From: Odontomyia ornata
Lineage: Eukaryota; Arthropoda; Insecta; Diptera; Stratiomyidae
Assembly (NCBI GenBank): GCA_963969285.1
Contig: OZ017738.1
Span: forward strand, 44,773,609 to 44,837,608
DNA length: 64,000 bases
Direction of reading: 5' to 3'
Part shown: piece by piece, positions 12,124-22,288 of the stretch
How positions within the stretch are numbered: the first letter of the stretch is position 1
Layout of the letters: every line of letters begins with the position of its first letter
Program-made: the position numbers and the translations under genes
Notes under the pieces: generated by a model
Seen by the model: only the letters and a program-made list of their open reading frames with translations
What the model was told of the DNA's origin: nothing
Database searches by the model: none

Positions 12124-12615
12124 TTAAAGGTTCGGAAGAGAGCTTACCACGCAACGAAAATTTCTTCTTTTGGTTGCCTCGAACGGTTTAATTAGTGTTC
12201 CAGGAGGCCAGTATTCTGGTTGAAGAACTATGCTGCAGTTTGACGGTACAGTAAGCTTAAAGGAAGCTATAGCCCTTGCCTCAATGTTGTCTTTTGCCAG
12301 TTTCTGGCAGCTGATGATCTTAGCTGAAGGTCCAAATTTCGTTGAGACATTATCACAAATGTCATTCGTCGATGTTTCATAAGCCAGACGAGATATAAAT
12401 ATTTGCTTCGACGGCGCCACGACATGAAGAGATGGAACTTTCTGTGGCGCTGGCAGATTAAGAGCGGAATTAGTAACATCAGCTACTAGCGTTGGTTGAA
12501 TATCCGTTACAAGAGTGTTGGGTAAAGTGGGCCGATTTTTCGATATAGCACCTCGACGAGAAGATGAGGGCCCAGGTGATGATTGAAATACAACCTCTGA
12601 ATCAATGCTGGTCAA
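12124..12615 (-). pseudogene. non-LTR ORF1, C-terminal part
   Basis: A 163-residue open frame with KQIFISRLAYETSTNDIC and LQPEYWPPGTLIKPFE. This conserved domain ends the ORF1 protein of CR1/Kiri-like insect elements that carry a PHD-type N-terminus. The N-terminal zinc finger part is absent, consistent with 5' truncation of the element near 12690. ORF1 proteins bind element RNA. The apparent ATG at 12615 is probably internal. Confidence 0.7.
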
Positions 12616-12689
12616 CAGTTAGCGCTGTTTTTTGTTACAGGTTAAGCTTGCGTTTTACTTCTCGTTATAATGGCAGGAGCAGTATCATG

Positions 12690-13404
12690 TGTTATTCTAT
12701 CTTTTCAACGGAGAGAAATCTATCTAGTGTTAACCGCGATGGACAAATTCACCAAGTTTGTCATAGCCAACGTTCTCGCATCCAGGTCTACAGAGGACGT
12801 AAAGCAACCATTACTGGATATCCTTTATTTCTTCTGTATCTCTGAGAATGTGGTAGTCGATAATGAGGGATCACTCACATCAGCTTCAATCACATCCCTA
12901 TTAGAAGATGACCTAAGAATCAAGGTATAAAAGACACCATCCTACAAAAGCGAGATGAATGGGCAAGTCGAGCGATGGCACTCAACCATCCTAGAAATTA
13001 TGAGATGCCTGAACAGGAAAGGACCACCGAGATCATTCGAAAACCTCCTGCAACACACCACTAATAAGTACAACCATACGATCCACTCCACCACCAATAA
13101 AAAACGTGTCGAACTGTACCTCGGCAGGGTTCCCAACATTGATCTAGAAGAATTTGAAAGGATACGACTGACAAATATCGAAAGACTTAAAAATAAACAG
13201 GAAACTGACATAAAACACCACAACAAAAGTCGACAACCGATAAAAGATGACAGTATTGGGGAGACCGTTTTTGTAAAACAGAATAAGAGAAAAAGTTCGA
13301 AACTATCGCCTAGGCTTAGACAAGAAGTCGTCAGGGAAAATCGAAACACTACCATTCTTACCGAAAGCGGCAAAGTCGTTCACAAGAGTAATATTCGGAA
13401 TTAA
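12690..13404 (+). pseudogene. Gypsy pol: integrase catalytic core and C-terminus, resumed after the insertion
   Basis: Continues the core from the non-LTR joint: AMDKFTKFVIANVLASRSTE, then the second catalytic Asp in VVDNEGSLTS (about 12855-12885). One in-frame stop (12927-12929) follows DLRIKV; then the third catalytic residue, Glu, in NGQVERWHST (12955-13404 frame). The C-terminal segment (ETVFVKQNKRKSSKLSPR) ends at 13404 with a normal stop. With HLDIY upstream, the DDE triad is complete apart from the interruption and the stop. Confidence 0.85.
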
Positions 13405-13855
13405 TTTTCATTTTCAGATTCATCCTGCATGCCATTTTCACAAAGGTACAAATACTGGGCTATTCAGGCTCACAAATTATATCCTTTTTGCTGGACCGTC
13501 AAAGATTAATAACGGAAATTTTAAAATAATACACACGATAAATATCGATGAATACGAAAAGCTTATTGAAAAAAATCGAACCTCTTCTTAATGCCTCGGG
13601 AATTCAACGCAGCTCGCTAATTTCCCTTCTGTTAAACGGAGTGTAGAAAATCCGAAGTCTTATAGAAAACCTGAAACCGCGTCGATTGACACGATCGCTA
13701 AACTTCCTTGGTAGCGCCTGGAAATGGTTGGCTGGTAGCCCAAATCATGAAGACGCTGTCACCATTACCGAAAAATTGAACAACGCGTTGCGAAACAACA
13801 ACAAACAAGTAGTAATAAATCGGTTATATAATGACAGGATAAACCTCAGATGAAT
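13405..13855 (+). pseudogene. env-like remnant (insect errantivirus type)
   Basis: Directly after the pol stop is a pyrimidine-rich stretch ending in CAG (13405-13417), a plausible splice acceptor; errantivirus env is made from a spliced RNA. Peptide pieces in two or three frames then resemble the envelope surface region and the start of the F-type fusion subunit. The segment around 13680-13840 has the furin-like/hydrophobic organisation and a following coiled region. Stops and shifts interrupt it and only the N-terminal portion remains. The assignment rests on remembered family resemblance. Confidence 0.5.
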
Positions 13856-14198
13856 AAGAACTGGATGGGCTAAGCTCATATAAAATGCATGAGAGAGCAT
13901 GCGACCGGTTTCTGCTCTCTTCCAAGCGATCTGTCTGTCATTTCCTCCCCATCTGCCTCTTGCTGGTCACTTTATTGTTCCAAAAGCTGACTAGATGCGA
14001 ACTGTCTGTCAAGTTGACTGATGATAATTGGACGCCGAATTGGCCAATTTGCAAGTTTCGTCGCGAATTTTATCCGATATTAAAACTATGGAAATTGTTC
14101 GCGACCTAAATCATTCCAAGAGTTTAAACATTCGATTGCGGTTTGTGATTCAAGTAACTTTAACGTGTGACATTGTGAAATTAATTTAGAATTTCAAA
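13856..14198. other. no gene recognised
   Basis: An open frame at 13885-14109 has a hydrophobic patch but no recognisable domain. It may be the end of the Gypsy element or flanking DNA. Confidence 0.4.
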
Positions 14199-14266
14199 AT
14201 GAAATGTGTTGTGCCTTCGTGCAGAAATCATAGTGGAAAAGGATCTGTAGGTGTTTCCTTTCACAA
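14199..14266 (+). other. possible first coding exon of a THAP-domain protein
   Basis: ATG in a strong fly context (TTTCAAAATG) opens a 22-codon frame, MKCVVPSCRNHS...GVSFHK. It has the spacing of the start of a THAP zinc finger (Met, Cys at 3, Cys at 8, and the SFHKF-like strand). GTGAGT, an excellent splice donor, begins at 14267 right after CACAA. THAP domains bind DNA in transcription factors and in P-element transposases. I could not find the next exon with the CSxHF half, so this may be an orphan exon or the end of a P-like element. Confidence 0.4.
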
Positions 14267-16445
14267 GTGAGTGGTTAATCATCGGTAGCTACAGTCTCCA
14301 GCATCCTACCAAAGACGGCGACTTTCCTGCATGCAGAAAGTCACCAGCGCATCAGGATCAACGACCTTCCCTACTTCTAAATAGCAATTGCGGACAATTG
14401 CATTTAAGGGGGGAAGAGTTAACATCAAATTTCCAGACAAAACATGTAGCGCATCATATTCACCTGCAGACGCGAATTCAAGTGCTGAATTGCAGTTTCC
14501 AGGATTTGAATAGGAAACTGCATATTTGCTATGATCATCAAATTGATTTACTTGCATTCGAATTTTGTAATTTTCATAGAGTGTTGTTTGAACTGTTAAA
14601 GAATAAAGATCAGGGAACCGACCCTGTAAATTGTACAACTTGTTTTTTTTTTACTTCTCCTTCGACGATAAAAGTTAACTTATTTTGGTATCCCGAGCTC
14701 AATTTAGGGAATGTGTATGAGCCAAGTTTTGATATTCAGACGACTTTGTTTGAGTGACTAATTATTTTGCAAAACTCTTCTGGTAGTGGCACTTTCCTGC
14801 TACTTCGACTTGTTCAAGCTGCCATCGCCGCCTACTGAAACCATATTGATTTCAACATTTTTTATTTCACAAACTGTTTACCTTTCTAAAGTACGCAAAG
14901 CTCGCATGTTTGAGTATCTGCACGAGTCAACTATAAAATGTTTAAGTACGATTGGTACATGAACTCGTATGGGTTAGAACAGGTTTTCCAGAAGTCTTAA
15001 TCCCGCGAGCTAGCCAAAGCTAGCAGAGTCCATAAAGCCGAGTCAAGATCTCAAAATAGATACCGATTTCAACTTGGACAAAAACTGAATTCTGGAATGT
15101 GTGAAATCACCGCCATACTCGTACTAGTAGTGCCTGCGGACCAAATTGCTCCACTGCTAGTCAGTCAGACCATTACAGTTATCGTTGATATTTTCCTTTT
15201 TCGAATATTAACTGGATTTGATTCGCATGACTCATTTCAATTGATCCACCTGGATGCTGGATCCATTGCAGATGGTCCACATCTATGCTCGCCAAGAACT
15301 TGTCTGTCTGTAGATTGAGAACTTTACATGGCCAATAAAATGAACATTTGAGTCATTTTTCACGCCGGATCGCGGTAACAGGGAATTTGTGTGGAATGTG
15401 ATACTTGAAAATTATAATTATGATGGACAAGTAATCAGACATGTTGCTAATTCAGCGGGTAGCGGAGAGAAGTGTAAATCTACCTACATAGTTCCTGTTT
15501 CTAGCAAATTAAACGCCACGATGATTTCATAGATCTCTAGCATGGATTGCGGATTATTCTGCGGAATAAACTGAAATTGATTAGAATGATTTGCCATTTT
15601 GGATGCTCCCGTTGAGCATGGGGAAAGTTGATATGAATTTTTAGCATATTCCCGTAGCCGTCCCAGCCAATAAATTTATTTCTTCTTCAATCTCAAAAAT
15701 TTGAATTTCCAATGAAATCATCCGAAGTAATTTCTTCTGATCAGATTAAGTATATCTAGTTCCTCAAAACAAACAAAAAGTACAGTCTATCAAATTTCCA
15801 TGGATCTTAGTTTGGCGAGCATTTAAAGCATCACTGACTGCCAAATTATATGTCTTGAAAAAAATTAATTAAGGAAATACAAATTTGACTCAACTCGTTC
15901 TTGTTAAAACTATGGGAATATTATTCAAATAATAATTTCCGTCTCCATATTCAAGAGGGAATTTACTTTTGCTTCCAATCGTATATACAAAATGAATCAG
16001 AATGCATCTATTCGTTTGGTTGGAGCAACTCAGTTATATCTGATAAGGAAAAGTAGACGCCAGATACAGAACAAGAAACAGGTTTACCCATTTTTTCGGA
16101 TATAGTCAAAGATGAATCTCTAATTTATGGTTTAAAAACCTTCCTGAATTTGATTGTAGTTTTACTTTGCTTGTATATTAATTTAAAAGCATACCTTGTT
16201 TTACGTTGCAACGGTTTAGATGCAAAACGCAAAAAAACATACCAAAATTATAATTTTTTACTGATGAATTTCGAAAATGGGACATCGTTTTGTAGTTTTT
16301 GGCTTTATAGGCATTCCCATGAGGTTGGCAGTTTATGTAGAACAAAGATAAACGTTCTAATTTAATTTTTTGAGTATTTATTGCACTATTTATTGGAAAT
16401 AGATCAACTAATATTTTTTAACAACCATATCAATGATTAAACCAA
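14267..16445. other. no gene recognised
   Basis: Open frames at 14251-14757 (+), 14306-14638 (-) and 15097-15318 (+) lack domain features. The rest is AT-rich. The sequence after the THAP-like exon could contain an intron, but no convincing second exon was seen. Confidence 0.45.
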
Positions 16446-16447
16446 TA

Positions 16448-17385
16448 CAGGGCCTGTATAATAAGTAACCGGACTGACCTCAGGAAATTTTTTTTTCGGC
16501 AAAATATGTACAATTTTTCTTTAGAAACCTTCAAAGTAGTCTTCATTGGAGTTGATAACACGCTGATACCGGATTTTTCAATCCCCGAATGCTCCCTGGA
16601 AGTCGGCAACCTCGATGCTGTCTAGAGCCCTCGTCGTAGCACGTTCAACGTTTTCCTGAGCCCCGAACCGCGTCCCCTTAAGGTGTCTCTTGATCTTGGG
16701 GACCAGAAAGAAGTCCGTTGGTGCCATATCCGGGCTGTAAGAACTCTGGTTCGGTTTACAGTCGATCAAGGATTTCCGAAGCGACAGCAACACGACGCTC
16801 CTTTTGCTCATCAGTCAGGTGTTTGGGTACCAGCTTCGCGCAGATCGTCCTCATGCCCAGATCGTTCTTAATAATGTTGTGAACGGTCATCTTATCAATT
16901 CCAACCTCATCTGCGATAGCCCGATTGCTCAGACGACGATCACTGTTCAACACATCACGCACTTTTTGCACATTTGTGTCCGTGTGACTGGTTGATGGAG
17001 GACCGACGCGCTGTTTGTCATGGACGTCATCGCGGCTCTCCCGGAAATTTCTGTGCCACTGAAACACTTGAGTTCTGGACAGATCATCCTCACCGTAAGC
17101 CTCTTGAATCATTTGAAGAGTTTCCGTGGCCGTTTTCTTGAGTTTGACACATAATTTGATGCTAACACGTTGCTCGATCGTACGCTCCATTTTCACTCCG
17201 ACGACGTAACTGAACACGCACTCCGCTCTCGCTCAATGCTATCTCTCCAAGCGCTTGGAGGCAACTGCTGCAGCCCGGTTCCCTTTACCTAGACCCCCAC
17301 CACCACTACAGCACCAGATACCGGTTAGCAGACGCTTTGACGGCGCGGGGCAGGCTCAGTCCGGTTACTTATTATAAAGACCCTG
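16448..17385 (-). mobile_element. mariner with complete ends and deleted catalytic core (938 bp)
   Basis: Terminal inverted repeats of about 30 bp, starting CAGGGCCTGTATAATAAGTA on the left (16448) and ending at 17385 on the right, match with two or three differences. TA dinucleotides flank both ends (16446-16447, 17386-17387), the mariner target duplication. Mariners of this type are about 1.3 kb, so roughly a quarter is missing from the middle. Confidence 0.9.
16577..17191 (-). pseudogene. mariner transposase lacking most of the catalytic domain
   Basis: The likely start is the Met at 17191 (MERTIEQRVS); the upstream Met at 17217 lies in leader sequence. The N-terminal DNA-binding part is intact to about 16756 (KLKKTATETLQMIQEAYGED, then LSNRAIADEVGIDKMTVHNI and LVPKHLTDEQKERRV). 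After ILDRL the sequence jumps, with a stop, to NQSSYSPDMAPTDFFLVPK, the third catalytic Asp. The first two catalytic Asp regions are deleted. The tail ends near 16577. It cannot transpose itself but could still bind its ends. Confidence 0.85.
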
Positions 17386-17387
17386 TA

Positions 17388-17740
17388 TGCTGATTGCATT
17401 AAAAAAATATCCATAAAAATTTGATTATTCAAGAAGGTGTTTAATTGGCTTTTTAATATATTAATTACTTTTTGAATTTTAACTTATCTAGGTAAGGTTT
17501 TCCCTGGCATTGTTAAGGACCTTTTACAACAGGCCAACTTTTTTTGCTTTCAGATGATTTGTGTCATCTTTCGGACTGCTGGAATCCCGTACTTGCCATC
17601 ACGTTTGATTTGGCTTCAGTTTTTAATTGCACAATTGCTGCAGAACCATTTATTTTTTGGTGCATATTTAGCAGCTATATAACAACAACAATTTTATCCA
17701 TTAATAAAACACAGAAATATTTGAGACATTGAGTTCAAAT
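17388..17740. other. no gene recognised
   Basis: AT-rich spacer between two mariner-type relics; nothing identified. Confidence 0.45.
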
Positions 17741-18798
17741 TTATTGTGGATGTAGTGCAAGCATTACATCTTCGGTCATATGACCACTACGAGCCCGTTT
17801 ACAGCAGTTGATTCTTTGGAACCAATTGCCCACCATCCTGGCACACATTTCGACCGGAACATTGACAATTTCGCATTGGATGTTGCTTTTGAGCTCATCT
17901 AAAGTTGCTGACTTGTTGGCATGGACCAGTGACTTGATACACCCCATAAAAAGAAATCCAATGGCGCTAGATCGCATGAACGAGGCAGCCATTCGACTGG
18001 ACCGTTTCTCAAGATAACACGTTCACCAAGTTTGCCTTTCAATAAATCGATTGTGAGGCGTGCCGTATTACTGAAACCACATATCGTTGATGTGAAGTTC
18101 ATTCAATTTTTCCCACAAATAATCTTCCAACATAATACGATAGCGTTCTCCATTAACGGGAACATGGCGGTCATTTTTTGCCACGGAAAAATACGGCCCA
18201 ATCACGCCTCCAGCATGAAAACCACACATAACAGTATTTTTTTGCAGATTCAACGATGTCTCAAGAAGCACATGTGGGTTTGTTGCTGACCAATGATGCA
18301 TATTTTGCTTGCCACAATGAGCTTCATCGCTGAACATGATTTTTCGATGAAATTCTTCATTTTCTTCATGCTTTGCCAGAGCCCAATTGGAGAAGTTTCG
18401 GTGTTGCGAATGATCAAGTGGCTTTAGTTCTTGAGTCAGTTTAATCTTGTAGTCATGTAGGTCAAGATCTTTCGCAAAATACGCCACAGTCTCGTTTGAC
18501 TGATGCCCAATTCTTTAGAATGACGTGGAATCGACTGATTTGGTTCATTTTGAATCGATGCACTAGGCTGCGATATTTCCTTCGCTTCGAGCGGTACGAC
18601 ATCTTTTTGGCACCGAAACGTCCAATAGTAAAAATTTGGACTCGAATTTATCCACTACTGCACGCACAGTCTGTCCGGTGGGACGATAATTATGGCCGAA
18701 AATTGGAGTAAGCGCTCTTAAGGTTGGCTCACAGGCTCAGAATTTCAGTAGTTATTTTTAATAATTTCCATACGTTGCTGGCTCGTGAACTTGACCAT
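17741..18798 (-). pseudogene. D41D-type mariner-like transposase relic, copy 2
   Basis: Begins at an ATG at 18798 (MVKFTSQQRMEIIKNNY, then stop) and continues in shifting frames: SEPTLRALTPIFGHNYRPTG matches the HTH of the 6.3-7.4 kb copy. KIMFSDEAH carries the first Asp, with about five residues lost just after it. VNGERYRIMLEDYLWEKL is clear. After MWFQ about six codons, including the second catalytic Asp, are deleted; then TARLTIDLLKGKLG and LAPLDFFLWG with the third Asp. The tail ends at 17741. It differs enough from copy 1 to be a separate subfamily. Element ends were not found. Confidence 0.8.
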
Positions 18799-18889
18799 GA
18801 TAAAAATGGTGACTTTAAGTAACGTTTTGACATTGGGAGTTTAATAAAAAAAAGTATAAGGGTGCGTTCATATAAAGATACAAAATTGT

Positions 18890-19405
18890 TATGTTCCTAA
18901 TGAAAACTCCTATACATATCCATTCAGCAATGTCAAGTTTCAATTTTCGGCTCCTTCAATCAGGCTTCACCATGTATGTACATATATTGTATGGTCCAAG
19001 CTATTTGTTTGTTTATGTTTTCAGTATTGAGTAGAATTTCGCTGTCGATTTGATTTAAAGTTCCAATTCTAGCATTAAAATTACCAATCCATTTAATGGG
19101 TAATTGACTTGTTATATCAGTAGTGATTTTGTTTTCAATCTTTGACATGTGTCTACTTATGATGAAATGTACCATACTGTCATCTTGGCTTTGGCAGAAT
19201 GTACCGGGTGGATAGTAATGCAGTTATTTGTTTTTGTCATTTTCAGTGAATATTCAATGCTTCTCATGGGGTTATGTATTAACACTATCATACCACCACT
19301 GACACGACTTTTGCCACTGTGGAAGGGCATGAGGTAGCTGGTAGTTTGGGCAGTATCTAACAATACACTCTGGTTTGTGTTGATGCCATGTTTATGTGAA
19401 ACATA
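18890..19405 (-). pseudogene. non-LTR retrotransposon endonuclease fragment
   Basis: Two frames on the minus strand (19157-19411 and 18960-19175) give an AP-endonuclease-like domain: VSGGMIVLIHNPMRSIEYS, AKMTVWYIS, then MSKIENKI and IKWIGNFNARIGTLNQIDSE. The catalytic Asp of the usual GDFNARIG motif has become Asn. The 3' part with RT is absent. The upstream part of the same ORF continues on the other side of the mariner at 19406-20302. Confidence 0.7.
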
Positions 19406-20302
19406 CAACATGCATTCTAAAATAAACGAGACTGAGCTAAAATAGAAACGAGAGAAGCTTTGTTCTGATAAATTTGAGTTTATTTATTCAAAATAGTCTT
19501 CTCCGGCCTCGATGCACTGTTTTGCGTGATCTAAAAGCTTTTCGGAGGAGTGTTTTAGGTCATTGACCGGAACGTCCTTCAGGATGTCGGTACAAGCCTT
19601 TCGAATGTCCTCTACGGACGCAAAGCGTTTTCCTTTCATGGCCAAATGGAATTTTCTGAATAGTTAGAAGTCGCAGCGAGCCATATCAGGCGAATACGGT
19701 GAGTGATTTATAGTTAAATAGCGATTTCTAGTCAAAAAATCAGTCCTTTAAATGTTGAATTCTGAGCAATTTTTGGTCATCAGTTAACTTATGCGGAATG
19801 AAACGTGTACAGACCTTTCGTAAGCCAAAATGATCGGTTAAAATGCGATAAATCGATGTTTTGGAGATATTAAACTCCGATTATTTTAATGATGATTACG
19901 GCTCAATTTTGATAAATTCACACACAATTTGGATGGAGTTTTCGGTGATCACTGATTCTGGGCGGCCCGTATGTTCATCGTTTTTTATGTCCTCACGGCC
20001 ATCTTTGAAACGTGTAAACCACTCATGAACTCTGGTACGAGATAGACAATTATTGCCATAAACTTTTTTCATCAATTCAAATGTATCGGTAAACGTTTTA
20101 CCAATTTTAAAAGAAAATTTTATTTTAGCTCTTTATTCGAAACTCATTTTTGTACCGATACCAGAAACATACTGTCACTTTAGACGAAATAACTTCGCTT
20201 CCACTGAACCGAATATCATCAAACTTTCACTGGAAGTCAGGGAGAGATGTTTCTTTCCAACACACTATGACAAAAGTCTCGTTTGTTTTGGAACGCACCT
20301 TG
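19406..20302 (-). mobile_element. mariner with complete ends and deleted catalytic core (897 bp), nested in a non-LTR element
   Basis: Same family as 1-741: ends are inverted repeats (19406-19433 and 20276-20302), flanked by TA at 19404-19405 and 20303-20304. The transposase start (ATG at about 20142, minus) is followed by a stop after five codons. The HTH part is readable, then the sequence jumps from QHLKD to DFLTRNRYLTINHSP. Compared with the copy at 1-741, the bases between about 75 and 399 are missing. The deletion joint carries a shared GAC, so it looks like a microhomology deletion. Confidence 0.9.
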
Positions 20303-20895
20303 TATTATTTAGTGTTGTTTCAGTTTTGCCACTGATTTGAGACTAGTTTGAAAATGTTGTTCAAATCGTGTGTTCTGATAAATGATTTTGAAGAGTTGAT
20401 GTTTATTGTGTGTGTCGTAATAAGTTTGATTGTGTTGGTTTGATTGTGACTGTAAGTAATGTGCGTTTGATTATTGCTATTTTGTCGCCCCTCATCTGCG
20501 TGGTTATCATTATGGAATGTTGGCTTTTAATTCACATTGTACATAGAACCAAACTTTTTTGAACTTCTGAGTCCACTCGAACCTCTAGATCTTTTGGATG
20601 CTGATGCCGTCAGATATATTTGCTTTTATTTGTAATTGCGTTATCTACTTGGCTTTTGAGTTGTTGTAACTCAGCGCTGAATGCAGCACGCTGCATGGGT
20701 TCTATTTTAGTGAGGCCCAGATTAACATAGATCCTTTGGGTATTTCGTTTCATCGTTGCTGTTTGGCTTTTATGATGCGTATTTTCCTTTTTTCAATAAC
20801 AAACTTAACGGGGATTTGATGCATATGGTTTGATATTTGTTTGTCCAAGTGATAGACATTGTCAATCTCGTTTTCAGTGATGGCTCCTCAAAGCA
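20303..20895 (-). pseudogene. 5' part of the non-LTR element split by the mariner
   Basis: The minus strand shows broken frames such as ENEIDNVYHLDKQISNHMHQ and KFVIEKRKIR, then IPKGSMLIWASLK and CSVLHSALS. These look like an ORF1-type nucleic-acid-binding protein followed by a linker into the endonuclease frame at 19411. Together with 18890-19405 this gives a 3'-truncated, heavily decayed element. The family is not assigned. Confidence 0.5.
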
Positions 20896-20910
20896 CCTTC
20901 GAATAAAATC

Positions 20911-20966
20911 GTTAGTTTATAGTTTTCCCTCTACAATTATCCTGTTCCCAAGGTCCACCTCTGACA
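20911..20966 (+). repeat. 5' LTR remnant (3' end of the LTR)
   Basis: GTTAGTTTATAGTTTTCCCT... to CTGACA matches 22416-22470. Only this terminal part of the LTR remains. Confidence 0.8.
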
Positions 20967-20969
20967 AAA

Positions 20970-20985
20970 TCAGAAGTGGGATTCA
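20970..20985 (+). promoter_or_regulatory. primer binding site, tRNA-Leu
   Basis: TCAGAAGTGGGATTC, three bases after the LTR end, is complementary to the 3' region of insect tRNA-Leu (acceptor stem and T arm, offset a few bases from the CCA). tRNA-Leu priming with such an offset is known for the mdg3/micropia group. Confidence 0.7.
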
Positions 20986-21115
20986 AGGATAGTTTAGTGC
21001 GGATTACAAGTAAAAATCGTGCACGTAGAACGAACAGACGCCGTCGAAACCCATTTTTACCCCTCCTCGTGATCTCGTGTTTAGTTCTCCTACGGTTCAT
21101 CTGCGAAAAGAGATA

Positions 21116-21182
21116 AAAGGAGAAACGTGCAATATACATACGCGGAAGAGACGAAAGGAGAAACGTGCGACATACATACGCG
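21116..21182 (+). repeat. two-copy 38-bp tandem repeat in the element leader
   Basis: AAAGGAGAAACGTGC begins at 21116 and again at 21154, followed each time by a near-identical stretch to CATACGCG. It lies between the primer site and gag, so it belongs to the 5' untranslated leader. Confidence 0.75.
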
Positions 21183-21257
21183 AGTGGCTACACATAATTG
21201 TCATAGTGGTTCGATTTCCCCTTCGGTCCGTATACGAGCGAAACGGAACGAAACACA

Positions 21258-21695
21258 ATGCCGATCGAAAAGGTCAATACGCTTAAAACGAACGACGAAA
21301 ACTTGAGCTTAGACTACAGAATGCCTCTAAGCAGGGGAACAAAATCCAAGCTAGCACAAAGACTCTGTGAAATTCTGGCTAATGATGAAATCGAAACGGA
21401 CGGGAAAATGTCAGAATGTTTCGGTGAAGATGATGTGCGCGAGTTACGTGATGAAGAGAAGCGATTGAGCGAGTTAATATCAGCTGTCATCACCACGTTA
21501 CTGAACGGGGGAAAGTTGGAGACGTCATCAACAACTGAACAGATTAACACTCAACCGATCATAGTACAGAAGCCGACATCACCACTCACTAACACCATGA
21601 AATCGGATGAGACGCTGCCGGCAGTTACGTTCGAGGTTAACGCATCGTTAACGCATCGATCGAACGTGCAAATCAGTCTATCTTATCATTTCTAA
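21258..21695 (+). pseudogene. gag-like ORF of the mdg3-like element, fused to integrase sequence by deletion
   Basis: ATG at 21258 (ACACAATG) opens 145 residues rich in charged and Ser/Thr residues (RELRDEEKRLSELISAVITT). The gag part ends at about 21657, where an 11-bp tandem duplication (21636-21646 and 21647-21657) marks the joint. In another frame the following bases read SIERANQSILSFLRTAP, integrase sequence around the catalytic Glu. No capsid or zinc-knuckle region is present. Confidence 0.6.
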
Positions 21696-22195
21696 GAACT
21701 GCACCAACTGATCATAAAGATTGGGATTTACAATTTCGCAATCTTCAGTGGTCTCTGAATTCGTAATGCCACTCTGTGCTTCAGTTTAGTACGAACGAGT
21801 TAATATTCGATTATCGCCTTCGAGACGTCATCACGAATCGGCTAGTTCTGGCTCCCATATCAGATGAAGCGACTGCTAATCCAACAGAATGCGATATGGT
21901 TAACCGAAGACAATTGGCTGCAGAGAAAATTAGCACCGAACGAGAGAAATGGGAATTGAGGTTCAACGCGAAACACATGAAACCTGTTATCTACAGGGAA
22001 GGAGATCTTATCGTTCTAGAGAACGTACCTGCTGCCACGAGAGAATTTCGAAAGTTAGAGCCGAAATATCGTGGGCCCTACATCATTTCAAGAGTTTTAC
22101 GAAACGACAGAAATCTTTTCGAGGACGTGGGAATCGCACGTCCAAACCAACGGAAATTCTGTTCGGTGTATACGAGCGAAAGTAGAAACCGTTGA
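21650..22195 (+). pseudogene. integrase C-terminal part
   Basis: IERANQSILSFLRTAPTDHK and WDLQFRNLQWSLNS are readable before a stop near 21765. The frame open at 21776-22195 gives NELIFDYRLRDVITNRLVLA, then VIYREGDLIVLENVP and FRKLEPKYRGPYIISRVL. This is the GPY/F-type C-terminal module of Gypsy integrases. The order and the R-K-L-E-P-K-Y-R-G-P-Y segment are typical of mdg3-like elements. Confidence 0.8.
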
Positions 22196-22288
22196 TCGTC
22201 GTGAGTCCTGAACTCGATTTTTACGATGATGCTGCGGATCCAGACACAGAGTAATGAATCGAGACGATTCACTGTCAGAATAGTCGAG

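Larger units (their letters stand above)
9113..12690 (-). mobile_element. jockey/CR1-like non-LTR retrotransposon inserted in the Gypsy integrase
   Basis: Minus-strand element with its 3' end at about 9113-9127. The tail reads as (TAAA)n on its own strand, as in CR1/jockey relatives. The 5' end is near 12690, with ORF1 shortened. The broken Gypsy integrase continues on each side (HLDIY before, a SFQRREIYLV-like segment after), which proves the insertion. Possible target duplication: ATTTAT at the left joint against ATTCTAT at the right; this is weak. The 3' untranslated region is 9128-9540. Confidence 0.85.
7575..13855 (+). mobile_element. Gypsy/errantivirus-like LTR element, 5'-truncated, split by a non-LTR insertion
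   Basis: Pol is present from the middle of RT onward (7575-9112), is interrupted in the integrase catalytic domain by a minus-strand non-LTR element (9113-12690), and resumes at 12690-13404. An env-like remnant follows. Gag, protease, LTRs and primer site are not seen: the left side is cut at the hairpin-repeat fragment, and I recognise no LTR after 13855. Confidence 0.8.

Noticed and set aside
12942..13373. 143-residue minus-strand frame opposite integrase
   Set aside because: Exact shadow of the Gypsy integrase frame on the plus strand, which has the real motifs.
14251..14757. 168-residue frame as the second exon of the THAP-like gene
   Set aside because: It lacks the C-x2-H half of the THAP finger and any other domain, and an antisense frame of similar length overlaps it.
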